Program-made: the position numbers and the translations under genes
Part shown: piece by piece, positions 1 to 5,490 of the stretch
Numbering within the stretch: position 1 is the first letter of the stretch
How the letters are laid out: every line of letters starts with the position of its first letter
The notes under the pieces: generated by a model
What the model was told of the DNA's origin: nothing
Database searches by the model: none
What the model saw: only the letters and a program-made list of their open reading frames with translations
Assembly: GCA_964432875.1 (NCBI GenBank)
Contig: CAYSPJ010000158.1
Location: forward strand, 1-10,021
DNA from: JACJYE01 sp964432875
GTDB lineage: Bacteria; Bacteroidota; Bacteroidia; Chitinophagales; Saprospiraceae
Reading direction: 5' to 3'
DNA: 10,021 bases

Positions 1-518
1 TAATAGGGGGTCACCGCTTTGCGCAGCAGGTAGCCCCGGGCTTCGGCAAAGAGCGGGTAAATGCTTTGCCCATCGCTCAGCCCATAGGTGTCGATACCCA
101 AGCCCAGGCCCAAACCCAGCAGGCGGTTAAACTGGTAGCCGGCGCTGTGGTGCAGCCCAATCCCCATCTTGAGGCGGGAATCCGGGCCGCCGCTATTCAT
201 CGTGGAAAAGTAAAGGGCATTGTACAGCCCTTTTTCTTTGAAAGCATAGCCCTTTTTTTGAGGTGCTTTTTGCCAATCGAGCGCCTCGGCGGGCAGATAA
301 CCCTTCTGTACGATGCGCTCAATCTCCGCATCCTGGATATCCAGCGTATCTCCGGTGCTGAGCCGGAGCAGCAGGCGTACGCCTTGTTGGTATTCTAATA
401 TCCTGCCTTCCAACTGCTGGCCATTGCGCAAGTATAGCATATCCGCTTCCGCCTGTGCCGTTAGGGCGACCGGGAGGGATGACAAGAAGAGCAAAGCCAG
501 CAGCTGGAGGTATGGCAT
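1..518 (-). CDS. Outer-membrane beta-barrel protein with N-terminal SH3-like strand domain, 3' partial
   Basis: Reading leftward from an ATG at 518-516, 172 codons stay open to the window edge, so the C-terminus is missing. Residues 1-21 are a signal peptide with an L/F/A-rich core and probable cleavage near LTA-Q. Residues 27-72 (MLYLRNGQQLEGRILEY and following) fit the small all-beta module 'xIYLKNGsxxxGxIxE...I.kI' that often precedes outer-membrane barrels in Bacteroidota. From about residue 97 the pattern alternates aromatic/hydrophobic and small residues (GLYNALYFSTMNSG, LGLGLGLGIDTYG), as in the first strands of a barrel. The start lies 15 bp after the stop of the LVIVD lipoprotein gene, so the two are probably co-transcribed. 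No Shine-Dalgarno sequence is present; the short gap is A/T- and C-rich. The specific function is unknown. Confidence is high that it is coding and moderate for the barrel. Confidence 0.82.
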   Translation of the reverse strand, partial: MPYLQLLALLFLSSLPVALTAQAEADMLYLRNGQQLEGRILEYQQGVRLLLRLSTGDTLDIQDAEIERIVQKGYLPAEALDWQKAPQKKGYAFKEKGLYNALYFSTMNSGGPDSRLKMGIGLHHSAGYQFNRLLGLGLGLGIDTYGLSDGQSIYPLFAEARGYLLRKAVTPY

Positions 519-533
519 AAAAGTGTTTGTTTG

Positions 534-1820
534 TCAATTAGGGACAATCCGGCTCAGCTCGATGGGCTTGGCCGGGTCGCTGATGTCATATTGCCGCATG
601 CCGTTTTCGCCGATGACGATGGCCAGCTTCTGGGCGTCGATGGTGATGACATCGTAAGCCCGAAACCCCTGGATATTGCTCAGCAGCCGTTGACCGATTT
701 TGTCCCAGTCAGAGGCGTCAAAGATTTTCAGCCCTTTGTCATTTTCACAGATCAGCAGCGCGTCGCCAGATTTGGACAAGCCGTGCGGGTTATGCATGGC
801 ATGCGACTTCAGCAGCCGGGGCCGGGTCAGGTCGCTTACATCTACCACGTCCAATTGGTTGATGAAGTTTTGGCACTCATTCCCATCGCGTAGGGTGACG
901 TAGGCGAGGTCGCCGTCTACATAGACGGGGTCGCAGGCCATGGCATGGGCAAAGGTAGATAAAAATTGCGGATTGGCGGGGCTGCTGTTGTCGTAGATAT
1001 GCATGCCGTTATTGGCCCCGATGAAGAGCTTATCCTCATAGGGGAAGATGGTTTCAATACCCCAGCCCAACTGTACTACATTTACCTTTTCTGGTGCCTG
1101 GGGGTTGGTCAACCCAAAGACATGCAGGCGGGATTCATCCACGGCGTAAAGATGGCCCATCGACATGGTGAAGCGCGCCATGGAGCCGCCGCGGCCCACA
1201 TCAGGGCCCGATACATTGCCGAAGCTTTGGCTGCTGGAGTTGTCAAAGGCAACTTCCGACATAAAGATGGTGTTGCCCCGGCGGAAGATGCTCCCGCTTT
1301 GTTCCCTGCAAGGGATGCGTTCGCTGGTTTCCCGCTGGCGGTATTCGACCAGGATGCCCTCCGTGTCACTGAAGCCGAGCTGAGGGAAGACCCCTTCAGT
1401 GCGCCCGACATAGACCGGGTTGGCAGGGTCTTGGATGTTGATGACCACCAGGTCGACGTAGTTGTCGGCATAGAGCAAGCCCCCGCGCACCGCCATGTCC
1501 ACGTTGCCGGGGATTTTGATAAAGCTGATTTTAACCGGTGCCGTGGGCTGCCGGTTATCGATTACGTGGATGCCTTCGTTCAGTTCATTGATGAGGAGGA
1601 AGCCGTTGTAGTAGTAGATTTTGCCAGGTTTTTTCAAATCCTGCGGCGCTTCGGTCTGAATGGGCACACGTAGCGCTTCCGGCATGATATACACGGGGTC
1701 GAAGGCGAAGTAATTCAGAGTGGATTCGCATTCGTCCTTGATGCAGGATGAGAGTGAAAGGGCGAGCATGGCAAAGAGCATCGCCCGCATGGAAAAAGCA
1801 AAGGTTCTGGTTTTCATCAT
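534..1820 (-). CDS. LVIVD-repeat beta-propeller lipoprotein
   Basis: This encodes a 428-residue surface or periplasmic lipoprotein. From the ATG at 1820 it has a signal peptide ending in a lipobox (LSLSSC, lipidated Cys26). After that come seven recurring blade motifs of the LVIVD type, roughly at residues 85 (HVID), 125 (VVIN), 233 (HVFG), 274 (HIYD), 325 (VVDV), 365 (KIFD) and 410 (QYDI). Most are followed by a D/N-P-x-x-P turn such as IQDPANP or ISDPAKP. Seven units suggest a closed seven-bladed propeller, probably for binding or scaffolding; no catalytic residues are recognisable. The frame is open to a TTG at 1856, but that start would put charged residues before the signal peptide, so ATG 1820 (or the adjacent 1817) is preferred. 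The A/T-rich stretch just upstream fits Bacteroidota initiation. It is the first gene of an apparent operon with the barrel protein, 15 bp away. That pairing suggests a cell-surface complex, which is inference. Confidence 0.9.
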   Translation of the reverse strand: MMKTRTFAFSMRAMLFAMLALSLSSCIKDECESTLNYFAFDPVYIMPEALRVPIQTEAPQDLKKPGKIYYYNGFLLINELNEGIHVIDNRQPTAPVKISFIKIPGNVDMAVRGGLLYADNYVDLVVINIQDPANPVYVGRTEGVFPQLGFSDTEGILVEYRQRETSERIPCREQSGSIFRRGNTIFMSEVAFDNSSSQSFGNVSGPDVGRGGSMARFTMSMGHLYAVDESRLHVFGLTNPQAPEKVNVVQLGWGIETIFPYEDKLFIGANNGMHIYDNSSPANPQFLSTFAHAMACDPVYVDGDLAYVTLRDGNECQNFINQLDVVDVSDLTRPRLLKSHAMHNPHGLSKSGDALLICENDKGLKIFDASDWDKIGQRLLSNIQGFRAYDVITIDAQKLAIVIGENGMRQYDISDPAKPIELSRIVPN

Positions 1821-1896
1821 TATTATTTTTTTAAGGCGGTCAGCGCTTGGAGGCAATGACTACCTTAGATACATGCTTAAGACGGTAGATTTATGC

Positions 1897-1925
1897 TTTG
1901 GCGTTGGTGGATTGTGCTACCTTCG
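1897..1925 (+). promoter_or_regulatory. Candidate Bacteroidota promoter for the secreted esterase
   Basis: TTTG at 1897-1900 and TACCTTCG at 1918-1925 are 17 bp apart. They resemble the -33 TTTG and -7 TAnnTTTG elements of the Bacteroidota primary sigma factor, with one mismatch in the -7 box. The box ends 19 bp before the ATG at 1945, giving a very short leader made mostly of a run of A. Assigned by pattern only. Confidence 0.45.
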
Positions 1926-1926
1926 C

Positions 1927-1939
1927 AAAAAAAAAAAAA
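1927..1939 (+). repeat. A13 homopolymer in the esterase leader
   Basis: Thirteen consecutive A residues lie between the candidate -7 box and the start codon, ending 5 bp before the ATG at 1945. A-rich leaders help translation initiation in Bacteroidota. A run this long can also slip in replication or transcription, so its exact length may vary between cells or be a sequencing error. Confidence 0.8.
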
Positions 1940-1944
1940 TACAG

Positions 1945-3348
1945 ATGCTCATCAAAAGAACGTCGTTACTCTTGTCGGCGCTGCTGTTCGGCCTCAACTT
2001 ACTGGCGCAGCTAACCCTGCGCGTGACCTCCATCCCTGTTAACACGCCGGCCGGCGACAATATTTTCGTCGCGGGCAGTTTTAACGGCTGGGACCCTGGC
2101 AATGCGGCCTACATGCTGCAGCCTCAGGGAGGGCAGGTATATGCTATCACCATCAACCCGCCAGCGGGCAACTTGCAGTTTAAGTTTACCCGTGGGTCGT
2201 GGCAGACGGTGGAAGGCAACGCCTCGGGCGGTTTTTTGCCTAACCGCACCTATAATTATAGTGGCGGGGTAGATACGGTAAGCTTGCAGATCTTGAGCTG
2301 GGAAGGCGGCGGCGGCTCTACCGCCGCTAGCAATGTGAGCATCTTAAGCCAGAGCTTCTACATGCCGCAGCTCAACCGCAACCGCCGGATTTGGATTTAT
2401 TTGCCGCCCGACTATGAAGATTCGGGTAAAGACTATCCGGTATTGTATATGCAAGACGGGCAAAACGTTTTTGACGCTACTACTGCCTTCGCTGGCGAGT
2501 GGGAAGTTGACGAGGCGCTCAATCAGCTCTTTGACGAAGGGGATAAAGGGGTTATCGTCGTAGCCATTGATAATGGTGGCGCCAACCGCATCAATGAATA
2601 TTCGCCCTGGGTCAACCCCAGTTATGGCGGTGGCCAGGGGGCGGCTTATGTGGACTTTATCGTGGAGACGCTCAAGCCTTATGTCGACGAAAATTTCCGC
2701 ACTTTGCCCGGACGGGACCATACTGGTATCATGGGCTCTTCAATGGGCGGGCTCATCTCCTTATATGCTGCCATTGAGCACCAGCAGGTATTCAGCAAGG
2801 CAGGGGTGTTTTCAGCTTCTTTCTGGTTTTCCAGCCAGAGCTACGCCCACGTCTCCAGCACGGGTAAACAAGCGGATATGCGCATTTATCTCATCGCAGG
2901 CCAATTGGAAGGTAGTTCAGGCGGACAGGTAGCAGATATGAATACCATGTATACTACCCTGCGCTCGGCAGGATTTTCTGCGGATGAGGTATTGGCCGTG
3001 GCGCATGCCGACGGGCAGCATAGCGAGTGGTATTGGGCGCGGGAATTCCCGGATGCTTACGAGTGGCTTTTCCGTTCGCCGAGCACGGCTGTATCGCCTC
3101 AGCTCGGCGCGGGCCCGTTGATCCAGTTGGCCCCTAACCCAGCCGATACCCAATTGCAATTGATTAGCCCGATCTCTCTGGCCGGTATGGATTATGAAAT
3201 ACGCACCGCTGCTGGCGCTTTGTTACAAACTCGCCGGCCATTGCCGGGTACGGAGGTCTCTTTGCAAGGGCTGGCTGCTGGCGTTTACTTGTTGTCTGTT
3301 TATCAGCAAGGGCAGCTTTTGTTTTCGGAGCGCTTTGTGAAGCAATAA
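1945..3348 (+). CDS. Secreted alpha/beta-hydrolase esterase with N-terminal CBM-like domain and T9SS sorting domain
   Basis: A 467-residue extracellular enzyme. Residues 1-21 are a signal peptide (LLFGLNLLA-Q). Residues 23-118 form a beta-sandwich of the CBM20/CBM48/AMPK glycogen-binding type, shown by NIFVAGSFNGWDPGNAAYML at 39-58 and a later LQFKFTRGSW. A Gly/Ser linker (120-128) leads to an esterase D/enterochelin-esterase domain (PF00756-like, about 133-378). That domain has RRIWIYLPPDYE, YPVLYMQDGQNVFD, a nucleophile elbow GSSMGG with Ser266, and a probable catalytic His359 in HADGQHSEWYW; the acid may be Glu322. Residues 393-467 are a T9SS type A sorting domain (LAPNPA; GLAAGVYLLSV), so it should be secreted or anchored on the cell surface. 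Related enzymes hydrolyse acyl or feruloyl esters, siderophore esters or polysaccharide acetyl groups; the substrate here is unknown. The frame extends up to a GTG at 1720, but that overlaps the divergent gene and places the signal peptide internally, so ATG 1945 is chosen. The gene ends at a strong terminator. Confidence 0.92.
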   Translation: MLIKRTSLLLSALLFGLNLLAQLTLRVTSIPVNTPAGDNIFVAGSFNGWDPGNAAYMLQPQGGQVYAITINPPAGNLQFKFTRGSWQTVEGNASGGFLPNRTYNYSGGVDTVSLQILSWEGGGGSTAASNVSILSQSFYMPQLNRNRRIWIYLPPDYEDSGKDYPVLYMQDGQNVFDATTAFAGEWEVDEALNQLFDEGDKGVIVVAIDNGGANRINEYSPWVNPSYGGGQGAAYVDFIVETLKPYVDENFRTLPGRDHTGIMGSSMGGLISLYAAIEHQQVFSKAGVFSASFWFSSQSYAHVSSTGKQADMRIYLIAGQLEGSSGGQVADMNTMYTTLRSAGFSADEVLAVAHADGQHSEWYWAREFPDAYEWLFRSPSTAVSPQLGAGPLIQLAPNPADTQLQLISPISLAGMDYEIRTAAGALLQTRRPLPGTEVSLQGLAAGVYLLSVYQQGQLLFSERFVKQ

Positions 3349-3363
3349 GTGAGATGGGGATTG

Positions 3364-3404
3364 AAAAGTGCCGGGCATTAGCCAAGTAGTTGCCCGGCAC
3401 TTTT
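3364..3404. terminator. Strong bidirectional intrinsic terminator
   Basis: A perfect 14-bp inverted repeat (AAAAGTGCCGGGCA at 3364-3377, TGCCCGGCACTTTT at 3391-3404) encloses a 13-nt loop. It has a T-run on the plus side, and the A-run on the left gives U residues on the minus strand. It lies between the converging esterase gene and the 127-residue gene, whose stop codons are at 3348 and 3409, and should terminate both. Confidence 0.92.
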
Positions 3405-3408
3405 TCCT

Positions 3409-3792
3409 TTATAAATCAATCAGCACCGCATTGATATTGTACTGCTTGATCAGGCGGTTGGCGAAGGCGCGGTGCCCTTGGGGGGTGAAGAGGTAGAACC
3501 GGCTTTCTTTCATCGAAGCCAGGCGTTCGAGCAACTTCCATTTGGTGACTACCTCCTGCTGGTCATCGGCCTTTACGGCAATCTCAAAGTAGTGTTTGCT
3601 GCCGCGCATCACGGCCGTAAGGTCGGGAGTCATGGCGTTGTCCTGCCCATTGTCCTGGCCGTTGCCGGCTTGGGCAAAGGAGGTGGGCCTTTCGAATTCT
3701 TCTGCTTCTATATTGACCTTTACGCTGGAGTATCCTTTTCGCTTTAGCCATTCAATGGCTTTGTCGTATAATAGGCGGTCTTTTTCCAACAT
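3409..3792 (-). CDS. Conserved-looking 127-residue protein, possible PD-(D/E)xK-like fold
   Basis: Starts at the ATG 3792-3790 and ends at TAA 3411-3409, just before the shared terminator. The protein is soluble with no signal peptide. It begins with an amphipathic helix (LLYDKAIEWLKRKGY). After a Gln/Asn/Gly-rich spacer (QAGNGQDNGQDNAM, about residues 41-54) comes a compact core: TPDLTAVMRGSKHYFEIAVK, then a long helix (VVTKWKLLERLASMK) and a strand (RFYLFTPQG). The order PD - strand - E-x-x-x-K - helix recalls the restriction-endonuclease-like core. However, the spacing in FEIAVK departs from the classic (D/E)xK, so nuclease activity is not established. I know no functional name for it. It probably has its own promoter, since the next upstream gene is 140 bp away. 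Confidence 0.78.
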   Translation of the reverse strand: MLEKDRLLYDKAIEWLKRKGYSSVKVNIEAEEFERPTSFAQAGNGQDNGQDNAMTPDLTAVMRGSKHYFEIAVKADDQQEVVTKWKLLERLASMKESRFYLFTPQGHRAFANRLIKQYNINAVLIDL

Positions 3793-3849
3793 GGCAAAGA
3801 AATTTTAGTAGTTAGTGATGAAGGATGAAGGTAGCATGACATTACAATT

Positions 3850-3868
3850 AGGCCTGCCGGCCTGGCAG
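3850..3868. repeat. Overlapping small inverted repeats in the 3793-3932 intergenic gap
   Basis: AGGCC/GGCCT (3850-3854 with 3859-3863) and CTGCC/GGCAG (3854-3858 with 3864-3868) are mutually exclusive 5-bp stems. They lie upstream of the 127-residue gene and downstream of the 71-residue gene, both on the minus strand. They could form a weak terminator or part of a REP-like element; there is no T-run. The rest of this gap shows nothing recognisable. Confidence 0.3.
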
Positions 3869-3932
3869 CCCTGGATAATAGGATTCAAAGCGGGCTTTGG
3901 GGTGGGTTATGATCGGTTGCTGCTTTTTAGCA

Positions 3933-4148
3933 CTAAGCGGCAGTCACTTTCGGGATCGAGGTTTCAATGAATTTTTTCCCATCCCATTTTCCTTGCCACT
4001 CCACTTCTTTGCCTGCATCCAGGTAAGAATGGAATGCTTCAGCTGCAGCGGTTTTGCTTTTGCGGTAAATGGTGATGTTGCTAGGCACGGCTTTGATGGT
4101 GAAGTAGTAATTGCCTTTGCCCATGGTGTAGCTCTTGCGTGGCCTCAT
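3933..4148 (-). CDS. Small hypothetical protein, 71 residues
   Basis: From the ATG at 4148 this encodes a small basic soluble protein. It has a beta-strand-rich start (GKGNYYFTIKAVPSNITIYRK), a helix rich in Ala (KTAAAEAFHSYLDAGKEV) and a Trp-containing end (WQGKWDGKKFIE). The regular alternation and codon use look like a real gene. I do not recognise the family. The frame continues upstream to a GTG at 4253 through a hydrophobic stretch (FLSLIFIYLSSLSFILM). A 106-residue form with a membrane anchor is therefore possible, but the cluster of basic residues at MRPRK and the ATG favour the shorter form. The upstream region is A/T-rich and lacks a Shine-Dalgarno sequence. Confidence 0.62.
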   Translation of the reverse strand: MRPRKSYTMGKGNYYFTIKAVPSNITIYRKSKTAAAEAFHSYLDAGKEVEWQGKWDGKKFIETSIPKVTAA

Positions 4149-4275
4149 TAGAATGAAACTTAAGGATGATAAATAGATAAATATGAGGGAGAGAAAAGAA
4201 GCCTTGCAGCCGCTGAAAAATCCCGATGCGTAAAACACTATCTTCTTAAACACCTATCAAGCCGCCTTAGTTCAC

Positions 4276-4283
4276 TAAAGATA
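4276..4283 (-). promoter_or_regulatory. Possible -7 box upstream of the 71-residue gene
   Basis: On the minus strand this reads TATCTTTA, one base from the TAnnTTTG -7 consensus. No convincing -33 TTG lies at the expected distance. If used, transcription would begin close to 4270, which would also leave the GTG at 4253 inside the transcript. Weak support only. Confidence 0.25.
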
Positions 4284-4318
4284 TAAAAGCACTTGAAAAT
4301 GAGGCGATTTCCCCCCCC

Positions 4319-4353
4319 TTTACCCTTTAACCTTTACCCTTTACCCTTTACCC
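4319..4353 (+). repeat. (TTTACCC)5 heptamer tandem repeat
   Basis: Five head-to-tail 7-mers: TTTACCC, TTTAACC, then TTTACCC three times. Only the second unit differs, by one base. A run of eight C (4311-4318) directly precedes it. The last unit overlaps the TAA stop (4350-4348) of the minus-strand aminotransferase gene, so the tract forms the start of that gene's 3' end, where it reads GGGTAAA. Confidence 0.93.
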
Positions 4354-5184
4354 TTGAAGATACCCTTCCCGATACTCCTCCAGCAAGTGGCGGAATTTTT
4401 TAGCCCAGGGGCCCACCTGCCCATCGCCGATCGGATGCGAATCCACCTTCACGACCGGCATCACGCTTTTGTTGGTGCCGGTGATGAAGGCCTCGCGGGC
4501 ATGGAGCAGCTCTTCCAGTTGCACTTCCCGCTCGTCAATGGGGAGCAAGCCCTGCGCAACGGCTAGCACGGAGTGGCGGGTGATGCCGTGCAGGATACCG
4601 CTGGAGGGCGTGACAAGCACCCCCTGCTCATTGATGAGGAAGATGTTGGAGCGCACGGACTCCAGGAGGACGCCGTTGGTGTGGTAAAGCACTTCCAGTG
4701 CGCCTGCTGCCTGGATTTGCGGCAGCAGTTTGATGCCGGTGAGGTAGTTGATAGATTTTATTTCCGGCCATTCGCGCTGGTAGTTGTGGCTGATCAGGGC
4801 CACGCCTTGGGTGAAATACTGCGCGGGAAGCTGGGGGTAGGGATGTTGCAGCACGATGAGGTTGGGCGCGCCGGGGGAATAGCCGTCGGGGGAATAGCCG
4901 CCGGTGAGCACCAGGCGGATGGCACCCTGGCTGTCGCCATTAGCAGAAATCAGCTCGCGCAGGTGGCTGCTGAGCTGCTCCCGTTCTAGTGGGACCGCTA
5001 AGTGCATTTGGCCGGCAGAAGTGTAAAAGCGGTCGAAGTACTGCTCTTCTAACAGCGGCCGGCCGTACTTGAACAGGAAATAATCAAAGATGCCATACCC
5101 GCGCAGTATCGCCAAGTCAGTAAGCTGGATGCCGGCTTTTTCCTGCGGCAAGATTTTTCCATTAAGGCTACAATATTGGGCCAT
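4348..5184 (-). CDS. Class IV PLP-dependent aminotransferase (branched-chain/D-amino-acid aminotransferase-like)
   Basis: A 278-residue cytoplasmic fold-type IV PLP enzyme; family members include branched-chain aminotransferase (IlvE), D-alanine aminotransferase and aminodeoxychorismate lyase (PabC). Visible marks are LAILRGYGIFDYF near residues 24-36, the PLP Lys143 in EIKSINYLTGIKLLPQ, Glu175 in LLESVRSNIF (pyridine-nitrogen contact), GILHGITRHSVL, and the cofactor-binding turn ITGTNKSVMPV near 244-254. Length is normal. The subtype cannot be fixed from these motifs, so no gene symbol is given. The frame continues to an ATG at 5253, but family homology begins at MAQYCSLNGK, and a good -7 box lies between the two ATGs, so 5184 is chosen. 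It is divergent from the EF-G2-like gene. Its stop codon lies inside a heptamer repeat, so no ordinary terminator is visible. Confidence 0.93.
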   Translation of the reverse strand: MAQYCSLNGKILPQEKAGIQLTDLAILRGYGIFDYFLFKYGRPLLEEQYFDRFYTSAGQMHLAVPLEREQLSSHLRELISANGDSQGAIRLVLTGGYSPDGYSPGAPNLIVLQHPYPQLPAQYFTQGVALISHNYQREWPEIKSINYLTGIKLLPQIQAAGALEVLYHTNGVLLESVRSNIFLINEQGVLVTPSSGILHGITRHSVLAVAQGLLPIDEREVQLEELLHAREAFITGTNKSVMPVVKVDSHPIGDGQVGPWAKKFRHLLEEYREGYLQG

Positions 5185-5219
5185 GTCGTTTTTTGCCGTG
5201 GAAGATAAGGCAAAGTTTG

Positions 5220-5227
5220 CAAAAGTA
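5220..5227 (-). promoter_or_regulatory. -7 promoter box for the aminotransferase gene
   Basis: The minus strand reads TACTTTTG, an exact match to TAnnTTTG, 35 bp upstream of the ATG at 5184. Transcription should start near 5213, which excludes the ATG at 5253 as the translation start. A clear TTG at -33 is missing, so the site may be weak or activator-dependent. Confidence 0.5.
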
Positions 5228-5271
5228 CACCGCATGGAAGGCGTATAGGCCATAATTCCCGGGCAGTATGA

Positions 5272-5279
5272 TAACTTTG
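5272..5279 (+). promoter_or_regulatory. -7 promoter box for the EF-G2-like gene
   Basis: TAACTTTG exactly matches TAnnTTTG on the plus strand. It is 44 bp from the divergent minus-strand box, so the two genes would share one small control region. No TTG lies 19-20 bp upstream, which would fit a promoter needing an activator. An alternative further in is TTTG 5300-5303 with TACTTTCA 5323-5330. Confidence 0.4.
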
Positions 5280-5286
5280 ATAAAAT

Positions 5287-5490
5287 TTCAGCTCCAATCT
5301 TTGGGCTTTGATAATATTTTCATACTTTCATCGCCCGCAGATTTGGATAATTTGAAGGAACTTTCGAATATGTACCCGAAAAAGCGGATTGCAGTTGCTG
5401 CCACCCCGAAGCGGCACGACTGCTGCCAGCAGGTGGCACTGCCTAAACACCTGTAGCGTAATGTTTTGTTAACCATTAAAAATCGGCTAA
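5287..5490 (+). other. Long structured 5' leader of the EF-G2-like gene
   Basis: About 200 nt separate the predicted transcription start from the ATG at 5491. The leader contains TGCCACC (5399-5405) pairing with GGTGGCA (5432-5438), and inside that a CTGCT/AGCAG hairpin (5420-5432). A 28-codon ATG-initiated frame (5370-5456; MYPKKRIAVAATPKRH and on) ends 34 bp before the gene and could be a leader peptide, but nothing proves translation. Otherwise this gap, together with 5185-5286, has no gene. Confidence 0.35.

Noticed and set aside
966..1673. 235-residue plus-strand open frame
   Set aside because: It lies wholly antisense to the LVIVD lipoprotein gene, whose repeats and lipobox are clear; the translation shows no domain.
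1720..1944. Upstream extension of the esterase from GTG 1720
   Set aside because: It would overlap the divergent lipoprotein gene and put the signal peptide in the interior; the promoter-like box lies at 1918-1925, downstream of this start.
4319..4353. Telomere-like sequence
   Set aside because: The complementary unit is GGGTAAA, not the TTTAGGG or TTAGGG of eukaryotic telomeres, and the flanks are bacterial genes.
5268..5456. 62-residue plus-strand gene before EF-G2
   Set aside because: Its ATG lies upstream of the likely transcription start and the translation resembles no protein; only the inner 28-codon frame is kept as a possible leader peptide.
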